64,000 nt of DNA, taken from assembly GCA_021234155.1 (NCBI GenBank), contig JAJEKV010000064.1, forward strand, positions 5,886,001 through 5,950,000. The letters are read 5' to 3'. The stretch is from Isoetes taiwanensis (taxonomy: Eukaryota; Streptophyta; Lycopodiopsida; Isoetales; Isoetaceae). The number at the start of each line of letters is the position of its first letter. Position 1 is the first letter of the stretch. Shown piece by piece: positions 1 to 11,030 of the stretch. Position numbers and translations under genes: made by a program. Under the pieces are notes generated by a model. It was not told where the DNA came from, made no database searches, and saw nothing but the letters and a program-made list of their open reading frames with translations.

Positions 1-1640
1 GAGACATATGGTGACTCTAGCACACAAGGCAGACAAATGGGAAAATGATATACACTCTCGTATAGTATATGGTGAAATGAGATTTTCTGGAAAAATTTTA
101 AGGCGTATACAAAAAAAGGGGTGTTTTGTCAACCCCTTGCATTCACGTGGTACACTTCCCCTTCCCGAACATGCATACCTCTCCTCCTCGAAAACCTTGA
201 TGATGAACAACAATACCATCAGGAGCCACCTAAAACATGTCACAAGAAGTGCCACTTTCATCCAGTATGATGGTTATACCATTGCAGTTATGGATGAAAT
301 CCAACAATGCATGGAATCTTAGAATATCTAAGTCTCTTTCAGACTTCTAGATATCTATAGGCTTGTCTATGTTTCTAGCCCGATAGCCACCTCAATCTAT
401 CTATGTCACAGTTATTGCAGTGCTCCCAATGCAAATTTATGGCTATGCAATAAAAAAGCTCATCGATGTCATTAATATCATGATGGATCACTTTGTCCAA
501 CATTGGATTTCAAACATGTGTATCTGTGCACAATGATGTTAATTTAATCAATCCCTTGATTCCAGCCTATAGCATTCTCAGAGACATCTTAGTACAAGTC
601 TTTGATATTGTCATCAGTTGTACGAGCTAAGTGGGCTTTGGGCTTTCTCATTCGGGTAGAGATCCGGAGTTTGTTCTCACCTTTGAATCTGGTCTCTTGC
701 ATGGAACACGCTTCATTGATCATCTTTTGCATCTGGTTGTTTGATTAGTATGACATCAATAGCCTCCATTGAAACATCAACATGAACATGGAAGAGCTTA
801 ACTGAATGTGAGTTAATGAGGATTGGCGCTTTTATGAGTTTCTGCTTCAAAACTTCAAATGCAATATCTTTTCAAATCTGTTTTTTGACTGACCGTAAGT
901 TGATTTATACGTGTTGCTATCTTGGCAAGGTGTTAAATGAAAGAAGTATACGAGTTGACTTTGCCTACAGGTAGCTATGACACTGGTAGGAGTATTCATA
1001 TCCACGATGCTTTTTTGTCAAGATCAGAAATAATACCCCACTGGCTGACAATCTATCCTAGCAGGTGTCTTTATGTATAAAAGTGCATCTAACTTGATTG
1101 TTACACCTATGAAATTGCAACAACACTGAAGTTTGCGCAGACTTTGATCTGGGACACACAGGGGCAGAGTTTGGTGATGTATTCATCGCTTGTTTTTTCC
1201 TCTGTCTTGTGTGCTCGAGCCATGTGGAGCTTTCATTTTGTGCATATCTATGGGCCCAATATTTTGTGCATAGTTATCTAACCTCAAGAATAGCTCTACT
1301 TCTATCCTTTCACCTCCAGCTAGTTCAGGTTTTCCATAGATCTTAAACCTTGTTAAGCAACTGGCACTCACATGATTGGCGCATCAGCATTATCATAAAC
1401 AGAGAAGACACCGAAAAGGCCATCGACACAAAGACAACACATGGAGTATAAAGACAACACATATACTCCGTAAGGAAGACCTCAATAGGAGCTAGCCTAG
1501 CAATTACACATTCTTAGCTAGTTTTACCTACTAATACTGTTCTCGTCACTAATGATAACACCCTCTTACACTCGATCAAATGAATCGCCTTAAAGCTTCA
1601 ACAATGATTTCATGGATCTTGATCCCTAGTCAGTTAGAAT
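1..1640. other. Gene-free AT-rich DNA
   Basis: No reading frame here shows a family motif, splice-site-bounded coding run or repeat structure that I can support. Only short chance ORFs occur. It may be decayed transposon sequence or distal intergenic DNA. Confidence 0.5.
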
Positions 1641-1643
1641 ATA

Positions 1644-1680
1644 CTAGAAACGTGTGCCCGGCGATGCCGGGCATGAGTCG
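1644..1680 (-). mobile_element. Helitron-type 3' terminus
   Basis: Read on the minus strand, a GC-rich hairpin with 7-bp arms (GCCCGGC, loop ATC, GCCGGGC) is followed by ACACGTTT and then CTAG, with T as the next base. A short hairpin about 10 nt before CTRR, with insertion next to T, is the standard 3' end of Helitron rolling-circle transposons. A diverged second copy lies at 26710-26745 in the same orientation. The element would extend to higher coordinates, and its 5' TC end was not located. No Rep/helicase coding is visible, so any element is non-autonomous. Confidence 0.6.
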
Positions 1681-1689
1681 TGGCATGTG

Positions 1690-3400
1690 GTATGGGCATG
1701 GACTACTTAGGTGGAGTAATAGATTGTGTAGATAAGAGAGTGCTTGAATGTAATTGGTAGATATAATGGAACATGTAGGGCAGAATAAAATTCTCAGGTA
1801 GAATAGGATAGGATGCATAGGTGGAATGGAATGGATACGATATATTGTAGTGCATATATGGGGTCATATCATGGTATATTTGCATCTAAAACATCAAATG
1901 ATATGCTATTGACATTGTCATTATAGACATGCACTACAACCTGAATCTAAACAGATGAACATCACATCAAAATATTCCTCTAATAATTATAATTCACCTC
2001 GCATTGTGTTTCAATTGAAAACGCATTGTTGCTTATATGAGGCAATGAAAAAACACATTGTTGCTTATATGAGTCAATGCAAAAGACCCATTTCTATTCT
2101 AAATTACTCAAAAATAAATGGTCTCCTAGGCATAAATTTGGGCTTAAAGTAATGCCCAATTTAAGGAATAAGGAATTATGTTGATTTTATAAATTATTTT
2201 TAATTGGTCAACTAATGAATCCATTGAATAATTGTGAACCCGTTAGTTCAACTTACTGGGCAACTTACATTTGTTTCAGGAATTGATCGTATAAAATTAT
2301 GTGATGATTGCAGTCCATGTAGCTAAATCACATAAATAAAGTTGGAGATAAGGGTCACAAACACATTCAAGAATATCTCTATCTTTTTAAGTCTTATATT
2401 AGGCCCCAAAATGTACTATGACTCGACAATGATTAAAACAGCTGATTGCAAAATTTGACAATGAATCAAGCTCTAGAAACATCCAATACTATTTTTGATG
2501 CAACAAATGGGTTAACTAAAGTTCTGGTACATGATTCTCTATGCACATAAGATTCTGCAAATAGGGCTTGAGATGACTTCTTCATTTACACTTAGTGAAG
2601 AATAGATAGTCTTTCCTCAAATCACTACTCCCATTTAGGGTTGGTTAAGGAGGAAGGGCAAATATGGCATATGCAAATATGGCAAACATTTTCAGTCGTC
2701 ATGTCCATAAGGCAAACCGTTCTTGCTTGGTATCCTAGCATGATGGTCTCATCCATTTGCCATCAAATTAATCAACCAAAGGAGATATTCCCCTTCAACC
2801 AAAGGAGATATTCCCCTTCATCTGGTCCAATGTAAGTATTACAGGCAAAAGGATGGTTAGCCAAGCTGATACTAAAGCAGAGATAATAGATCTACAACAC
2901 ACAATCAAAGTGCCAATATATAATCCTTATGGTCAGGATATAAACTCTTCCATGGGATTGCTTTCAGTATAAGCACAAAGTTAGTGAGACAAAAAATGCT
3001 TAGCAAATGGCTCTAGATCTGTTCAAATTCTCTCGTCCTTCTCCGTTTATGTGCTCTTTGATTTGTGGCTTATCCAGCTAGTTTCTGAAAATCTGAATGG
3101 CTCTAAATCTGTTTAAATTCTCTCCTCCTCCTTTTATATGATCTTTGATTTGTGACTATCTCGCTAGTTTCTTGTGCATCCTTCATGGTGGAAGAGCACC
3201 GCCTAATGCAATGGTCCAGACCTATCAACTGTTTCTAAAAATACAGAATATAATATTTTGGGATAGCTAGCAACCATGCCATTGTTAAGAAATGGCCGAT
3301 GCAGCACTGGAAATCTGAGTAAGCATCACCATCTAGCAAGGATACCATGACCGTCACCAAGTTCTGATTTTATCCATGATAAAATATCAAGATATCCTGT
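1690..3400. other. Non-coding DNA, possibly Helitron interior
   Basis: No gene is recognised. The only local structure is a 23-bp direct tandem duplication near 2775-2820 (a block ending in GGAGATATTCCCCTTCA repeated once). If the terminus at 1644 is genuine, part of this stretch would be the interior of that Helitron. Confidence 0.35.
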
Positions 3401-3455
3401 CACCTTTGATATACACATTATGCCCTTAAACTACTTGGTTTTGTTGCACACCAAC

Positions 3456-5813
3456 CTTTCTGATTAACTTTTGCTGCAATATTCATCAAGGCTTGGGAAA
3501 TGGCTCTATCTTCTGCTACAAACCCCTTGCAATCTTCCAATGGTTCATCTGCTACATCATCCAAGCATTTCTTATTCCCTGTAACCAATTCCTTAAAAAA
3601 AAAAAATCTCCTTCGAAGGCAAAGTTGCACCAACCTTTGGATGTTCTCCAGCCAAACCTTTAACTTACAAATGACAATAGCCCAGCTTGATGTGCAGTAA
3701 GGGTACAACATCAAGCTTGTATCTTACAAAGGCCAGCAGCCCAGTTTGTAGATTTTGGTGGAGCAATTTATTTCTTCCTTCATTCTTAATTGCCGGAGTA
3801 CCTCTGCAAAAACCCATAACGATAAACAAAATGGAGATGCATTCAAACAAAGAGAAAACAAAGGACATCAAAGTTCAATTTTAATTTGGCAAAAAGCTCT
3901 TTAGAGGATTTAAGGCAAGGGGTTTCAACCTGCATGTATGTGCCTTTAAGGAAATAACTCCAACTTCGCTTCGGATAAGAATAAACAAAAATAAAAATAC
4001 CCCGATTGAATGTTGTCGCGTCTCATCTCCCATCGTCTGGTGCAATCTATAGTGGCCTTGAGCAGCTTGCTCCAATATAGCCAAGGTGCTATTGTGGGCC
4101 TTAAATCCATCCATCACATTGAATATGAAAGGCCTCTGAAAATCCTAAACCTGACTGTGGTGGCCTGCAAAGGAAAAAATCTTATAAAATCTCGATATTC
4201 TACCATAATTCTGCAGAGAATATTTATGAGAACATCCATGCAAACCATGTGAGTCAGTTTAGCAAATACAGTTAAGGCCACATTATTTATTGCAAGAGCC
4301 TAAGCTTACCATATTGACCCACAATGACCCCACTGATGGAGTCCCAACCGCTCTGCTCAAAAAAACGTAAAACTTGCAGCTTCTATAAAATGCAAGACAA
4401 ATAGAACAGAGTTTAGGTGTTAGGGTTCTATCTGCCTAGCAATTCCTCTGTAAAAAATGTATGATGGTTGTGGCGATGGATCAACAGCTTCAAAGACCGT
4501 TTCTGTCGGCTATGCTCCTGTGATCTGCTCTTGCATTGCAACAAAATATAAATGATGGAAGGCTTGAACAATAAATATTACAAACATGATGACTTTTCCA
4601 ACTATTTATGAAGGCATCAGTGTATTCAAAGCAAAGCAATGATTTTGTAAAGGTAATTGTATGGCTTTCCATGCTTCTGACCACAAAAGACTTTCATCAT
4701 GTGGCCTTGTTGGCTACTATTCTTACACAATGTGCAACTATTTAAAAGCAAGAACTAAATGGATTGACCTTACTGCGCAAACTTTATATTCTCACATCAA
4801 GCTGTTTGGTGAACTCCACCACACTACATAATAAAAGGGATCACTATATAAATCTAAATAGAACAAAAAAAGGAAGGACAAACCATGCAACCATGCAAAA
4901 TACAGAGCCATGATATTACCTCCTGCAAAAAATAAAATTTGCATAAGCCAAGAGTGGTTGGTACTTCATTTCTAACACAAATATTTTGCAAAATTCTAGC
5001 TTACCGAGTCTGATTGCAACTCACATTGAAACTCACGGATTTGATAATGCAAAAAATTGTCCATTTCCAATCCCTGTTACTATCTCATAGTTTGTATTTG
5101 CAAAAAGATTCAGAACCACATGATTTGCATCATAGCCCAGGACTTGCTCTGGTGATGGCAAACCATTACTAATGTTCGTAGCTCACTCTTATTGGATTTG
5201 TCGACCATGGATCTATATTAAAGCCACAAAGGTCAGTTTTCTGAACGATCAAAGCATTTGCAAAAGAATCTAGTTCTAAAAAACAATTTACACTTCATGA
5301 CATACATGATCAATGCCAGAATCATTTTGGCTTCCCAAAAACATGGGCTCTCATTCTGCTTTATTCAATCAAGAAACAGGTAGGGCAGTATCTGGGTTGC
5401 TTGACTTCGTGATAAGAAATGATGATCTGTTGTAGGTCCAGTAAAGAATGGCTATAAGCTGCCTCATAGAAGCTCCCACCTCCGACAATGGCTGTTGCCT
5501 TGCTCCATCAGACATCCCCCGTGAGAAAAAAATATTAGAGTATACTTGTCCCTATTGAGAAATAGACCTCGGCAAATCGTCAAAAATAACTTCAAAAATC
5601 TTCATGTAGTAAGAATTTTTTTGACTAAAACGGCCAAAGCATACAAACCTTTTCTGCTCTGAGCTCTGGACAGAAATCAACACCAGTTCCCAGCTCCTTT
5701 TCTTTACCGACCAGGCTTGTACAGATTTGCCGATTTTGCAAGGTGCTCGGAGATGTGCAAAGAGATGGTTTAAAATGTTGGGCATTCAACCTCATAAAAC
5801 TTTCAATCCGTAA
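3456..5813 (-). CDS. Unrecognised multi-exon gene or gene remnant (exon-like segments)
   Basis: Four open segments are bounded by canonical splice signals on the minus strand: 5813-5649 (55 codons, begins LRIESFMRLN, ends ELRAEK), 5073-5005 (23 codons, GLEMDNFLHYQIREFQ), 4135-4001 (45 codons, contains MDGFKAHNSTLAILEQ) and 3591-3456 (45 codons plus 1 nt, begins ELVTGNKKCLDD). Each follows an AG and ends at GT, and the first three keep phase 0. Further likely exons lie upstream near 5900-6000 (LHLQAAVRILQAEV, coiled-coil-like) and 6150-6250. The intervening exons were not resolved and the joins near 5900 do not keep phase, so I cannot say whether the gene is intact. Composition is charged and helical. 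I do not recognise the family and assign no function. Confidence 0.35.
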
Positions 5814-6492
5814 CTATACAGTACCTGCAGAATATATAAGATATGCTTCAATCCACAGTGGCATAATGCAGAAAAAATACATGAAGAACAGCATATAACT
5901 TACCCAAAGAATTTAAGGTTTGCTGTGCTCTGCTCTGCTTGGCGACCTCTGCTTGTAAAATCCGCACAGCAGCTTGCAAGTGCAACTAATCTCGTTCTCC
6001 TTATAAAAGTCTACTAACCCCTAAGCTGTTGCACCTCTTCTTATGCTTAGTAGCATCTGAAACGCTCGCTGCCTGCATCCCAGTTAAATGCATGAAATGC
6101 AAACGGGTCAACACACAGTTTATGTCGGACCTAAATGAAAATTTTACCTTCTGTGCTCCAAAGCCATAGCAGCATCCCTAGAATCCCATTTCTCTCTATC
6201 CGCCCATTCTCTGGGAAGGATATCTCAGAACATCCTGAGCAGAGCTTTTCGGGGACCTAGACCTGGGCTTCGGGACGTAGCAGAAATATGTTGCTCTTTA
6301 TGTTTTGTATTGGGTTCTGGTGTTGCCCATTCCTATTGACAACTGAGCCTGAATTAGGGAGCAAGAAGCTAAGAATCGACGTTGCCATCGAGCTTTCATC
6401 GTTTCAACTCCCTATGCCGGATCTCTGAGTTGCGACTAATGGCGGGCTTCTCAAACCCAACAAAAAAAAAAATACCACAAAAAAAATAAAGT

Positions 6493-6544
6493 CCCGCAAG
6501 CGGGAGAGGGGAACGCCGCATGCGGCGTAAGATGCGGCGTTCCC
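6493..6544. repeat. GC-rich inverted repeat
   Basis: A perfect inverted repeat with 13-bp arms (GGGAACGCCGCAT at 6509-6521 and its complement at 6532-6544) surrounds a 10-nt loop. It contains an inner palindrome GCCGCATGCGGC and is preceded by CCCGCAAGCGGG at 6493-6504. It is a GC island in very AT-rich DNA. It could be a transposon end or a promoter-proximal element of the minus-strand gene remnant. Confidence 0.6.
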
Positions 6545-6559
6545 TTCGCACGGAACCCA

Positions 6560-8070
6560 ATGCAATCCCAAAATAAAAAAGAAGATAGCACAATAACGGG
6601 GTTCCAAATGGATATAAAAATGACAATTCCTGAAACTGTAGGCCATATCCCTAAAATAATTGAATGGTTATCAATATAAAAAAAAAAAACTATGGATTTA
6701 AGATAAAAAATAATCATATTAGCTCACTGGTTATATTGGTCAAAATAGTCTTATTAGGACATTTATTTTGGTAGAGGTTCGAGCCTTTATATTTCATATT
6801 CTAAAACTTTAAGCGAAGCCGTAGCGGCTCGATATTCCATCAAAACCTTAGGTGAACTCGTATTTCATATTTCAAAATCATAGGTGCCTCCAATCAGAAA
6901 TTATTATGAGTGAAACGAGAGGTGCTTAGAGGCTCCAACATATGGTCTGGGCCGTAGGATTGACAGATTCGGCGACTGTGGTAGTTCAGCTACTTTTGGC
7001 ATATACACTGTAGCTTCGATCACTATTGAGAAAAATGTAATTATCACCACTAATTACATTCTAATGCCTCCATCAATCTTATCTCAGATCAACTATGTCA
7101 AGCATTAGGCTATGAAGACATCTGGATAAAAACAACCATTTCTTCTATATAGTGAACGATTTTTTGCTCACGTTGCCAAATATGACAAAAGATGGTGGTA
7201 CAACCTTTTATAGATCCAAGATCCTATCTCAGTTGCACAAACTATCAAAACATGGTGCAACTCTTGATATATATTCTTTAAAGATGGCCACTGAAAGGAA
7301 AGGATCCAAATGTGTCAATCTTTCTCCATTGACTAAGTAGAGTATCAAATAAAGGACAAAAAAGGGCATGAGATGAATATCCTCTGCATCTTCCTCGCAT
7401 GGTGTAAGTACTACAGGGGTCTTTCTTAATAAAGGCCGCATCCTATAAGCCATAAAGCACATACACAAGATATTCTTATAGAGCTTGGATTGTTTGAGAA
7501 AGGTTCCATCTTCCTTCACAAATGAATACTATAGCTGCAGGCCCCATATGATCCATTTGATCGAGCTCTATTGAGTCTCCACAATCAAAGGGGTAAGAAA
7601 CATAAAAATTATATCTTAGAGGAGGAATGACTCTACATGATCGTTAAAGAAGTGGAATGGAGGTGAACCAAAAGCACATGAAGGTCTCAGGATACATAGA
7701 AAAAAGGAGTAGTTATGAAAAAAGAAAAAAGAAAGAAAGAAACTCCTCATAAGAATCTATATCTAAATAGAAAATGGATGGCAAGTCACCTATATGAACA
7801 CCTCACATCAAGGAAATGGGATAAAACTAGTGATTCTGGCTTGGTAGAAGATTTACCAAAAAGAAAAAAAGAAGAAGAACAAGGAAACTTAACAATAGCA
7901 ACGAAAAATAAAACAAGGAAAAATCGACAGGCATAGAAGCCCAATAGAAGGGGGGAGAAAATGGGAGAAGTAATATCAGATCTGAATAGAACATAAGAAA
8001 TAAAGAGAAGCGAATATCGTCCATTGCTATATGGCACTTAAACAAATAAACAAAGAATATCCAGCCTAGC
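6560..8070. other. Non-coding, AT-rich
   Basis: No gene or repeat family is recognised. Short ORFs of 60-96 aa are present but lack motifs, splice context or consistent composition. Confidence 0.4.
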
Positions 8071-8074
8071 AAGG

Positions 8075-8145
8075 ACTAAAAACCCCGCATCTGGAAGGGT
8101 TTTTGAGGGAAAAACCTTAGCAGTAATAAGCTTACTACTAAATTG
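8075..8145 (-). mobile_element. LINE 3'-UTR-like fragment
   Basis: This block (aaaaaccccgcatctggaagg, then gagggaaaaaccttagcagtaat) closely matches 48328-48385, which lies just downstream of a LINE-type ORF on the minus strand. A shorter match lies at 50262-50293. The most economical reading is a scattered 3' end of that LINE family. Confidence 0.4.
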
Positions 8146-9024
8146 TACATTTGTACATGACAAAATAATGATCAGGGGCACGATTGAGCCCGCATGTCTA
8201 GTATTTCCTGAATATAAGAAGCCAGTATTCCTATTGAAGTCGTGTTCATCATCATATATAGCGGTCAGTTAGATATAACCAATCCATCATATCGTACCTG
8301 GAAAGGTGCAAATGCAGAGCAGTTCTGTAGCATGTAGCACTCATCTTCAAGAACTCCCAGCTAGCAGCATTGGAAGATGCAGCCTGCAATCTGATAGTGG
8401 GATCAATTAACAGCCTACGATGGCATTTAAGCTCCTTGCACTGAGTAGCAAACCATCCGTTTCAAGGAAAGCTTGTCGAACACGAAGGCCTTCTTGTGCA
8501 TCTTCTCCCAATATTAGTTATGCGGCACTTAGAAAGATTGTGACCAGTTTGTTAGTCTGTTGCTCTAATGTGGGAAGCTGCAGAATTCCCATTAACTCTT
8601 TTGTTAGCAGCTATGCATAAGACTGCTTGGTCATAATCGAGACAGAGCTAAGGCATATGGAGGTTAACTTGGTAATGGATCTGCACGGGTTGCTAGTCGA
8701 CTTAAAAAAGAAAGGGCTAATGATCTTATTTTACCTCCTCACCTCTATTGTTTATTTTCACCTGCAGATGCTTGACAAGGTGTAGATCTTGCTCGACCAC
8801 AAGCACATATTCTATAATACTAGAGCTCCTCCCCTCCCACTTCTCCTGTCGACAAGTGTAGGAGGAAGAGGATGGTATTGTGCGAGGTACTATTGCAATC
8901 CCGATAGCTTCACCATTTGATTTGGCATGTTCTGGATTTGCTGCCTATGTTTGGGACATGCTTTTGGTATGATCTTTTTCTTCAGAAGAATAGCATTTCC
9001 AGCTATATGTGTCTGCAGGTTGTG

Positions 9025-9235
9025 GAAATAGTTGGCGACAATTTTGAGGATTGTTAACGACGATTTTGAGGATTGTTGTTGCAAGTTGTTTGTGGCATTT
9101 GTTGGCATGATGACCAGCCACGTGGCATTTTGCACATCAAATTAGAGATTTATTAGAAGTCAATATTCAATTTGACATTTGCTGGCATGATGACCACCCA
9201 CATGGCATTTTGCACACCAAATTAGAGATCTATTT
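9025..9235. repeat. Short local tandem duplications
   Basis: A unit containing GACGATTTTGAGGATTGTT is repeated at about 9036-9080. A second, roughly 80-bp unit (TTTG, TTGGCATGATGACCA, then cacgtggcattttgcac) occurs at about 9098-9145 and 9175-9225. No coding is associated. Confidence 0.55.
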
Positions 9236-9672
9236 TTTATGACTATTAGTCTATCAAATGCGAGCTCGGGGAAGTGCCTAACGAAAAACCCTGAGTCGCT
9301 TGAGCTTTCGAGCACATATCGAGGTTGGCCATTTTACTCCTCAAGCCGCTGCCACATCTGTGCCATCTCCAATATTTGTAGCGCGTGTATGGTAATTTTT
9401 GGTGGTGAGTGCAGAATTTTTAATGTGTACTTAGCTGGAAGCCAATTGATGAGTTAGTATTTTAGCAGCATATTTAACAATCGAGGGCCAAATCAGTTGT
9501 TTCTCCTTCTGAGATTTTCAAGATGTTAAGAGGTCCCAAGAGTTCTTGCCTAGAGGCCTCGAGCTCAAACCTTTTGGACAGAGCTTGTTGGACTTATAGC
9601 ACTGGTCAAATGAAGTATGGAATGGCTTCACATAGTGGAATCTGGAGCCAAGTACTTCTATCCAATCACAGC

Positions 9673-9965
9673 TCCCTGATGGATAGTGTCCTAAACCTTC
9701 AAGCATAGTTCCCCTGATGGATAGTGTCCTAAACCTTCAAGCACGTCCCCACTATCCAATGAGATGGAATGAGCACAAACATGTTATAATATAAAGCGAA
9801 TGGGATTATTAGCAACACTAGACCACCATCCTCCTAGTTTGAAAGAAGATAATTCGATGTGGTCCACTAATCCTCCTAGTTTGGAAGATGATATAAGAAG
9901 ACAATGTCGAGCCATTCTATTTGGTCCACTTGGTCCACCCATCCTCCTAGTTTGGAAGACTGTAA
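9673..9965. repeat. Diverged tandem repeats
   Basis: A 37-bp unit (CCCTGATGGATAGTGTCCTA and flank) is repeated twice at about 9673-9745. It is followed by three diverged copies of a block containing ATCCTCCTAGTTTG(G/A)AAGA between 9828 and 9960. These look like replication-slippage or decayed satellite-like duplications and are not coding. Confidence 0.55.
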
Positions 9966-10138
9966 CAGGCTCGAAGTTTTATAGACTTAGTAGGCAGAGC
10001 ATAGTCTGTTACAAAGGACTATCAGAAAATCGCGCTTCTGGAAGTTAGCATGGGAGTTATCATGCAAAAGAACACGTGACAGTGACAGAGAAGAATCTAG
10101 CTCCAACCCCGGGCCCATCTGACCAAAGGCCAAATGCT

Positions 10139-10435
10139 GCTGAAGCACATATAGTGATTTAGTCATGGTTCAACCAACTTATGTCTCACGGAATGAGAGA
10201 ATGCTAAGAGAGAGCACGGCCTTTATTTCTTCAAGAGGTTGCAGTGCAACACAGAATGTCTCTAAAAGTAAGCAATGATCAGTGCTGAAGCATCTGTATA
10301 GTGTTTTAATCATGGTTCAACAAGCATATGCCTCTCGGCATGAGAAAATGCTAAGAGAGAGCTCTTTTACGACCCTTTTCTCTTCAAGAGGTTGCAGTGC
10401 AACACAGAATGTCTCTAAAAGCAAGCAATGATCAG
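10139..10435. repeat. 145-bp tandem duplication
   Basis: Copy 1 (10139-10283) and copy 2 (10284-10435) share the whole unit, from GCTGAAGCA to AAGCAATGATCAGT, with scattered substitutions and small indels. Both contain TTCAAGAGGTTGCAGTGCAA. It lies about 600 bp beyond the stop codon of URT1 and has no recognisable coding. Confidence 0.8.
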
Positions 10436-11030
10436 TTCGAACATTCCCAGTTACTGTTGCATAACTTGTGCCACCTTCACTCTTGCATCCTTCAGCAAGA
10501 ATACAAAAGTTCGGAGGTTATCCATCATGAACATCTGCAGTTGAACTTCTTATTGCCCGCAGACAGTAGCAGACCTGGATATGCTGAAATGCAATGCATA
10601 ATTAAGATACAAGGGAAACCTCAAATTGGCACACAAAAATTTGACTCTTCCATCGTCCTTAGGTACATTGCTTTATTAGCTGGCTTTTAGACCATGATCA
10701 CAACAAACACATCCTTCTCAAAGATGGATGGTTAGGGAGTTAAAATCACTGGTACTTATAGATTGATATGAGTTCACAAACCTGGCAAGAGATGTGATGG
10801 AAAACTGCTGCAGTTAAGGAGTTCCAATCACATAAGTCGTAACAACTACGGCCCTAATAATAAGTACAGATGCTCTTTTTATGTGGTCAGGAAAAACGTA
10901 AACTCCATGAAGCTTTTTAGGGCAAATATACATGAACATGTTATAGGGGGCCAATTATATACATAAAAGCAATGGCAGGTCGACCTCATATCAAATTGTG
11001 TCCAACTGAACCTTCTTGCTAAATCAGTGC

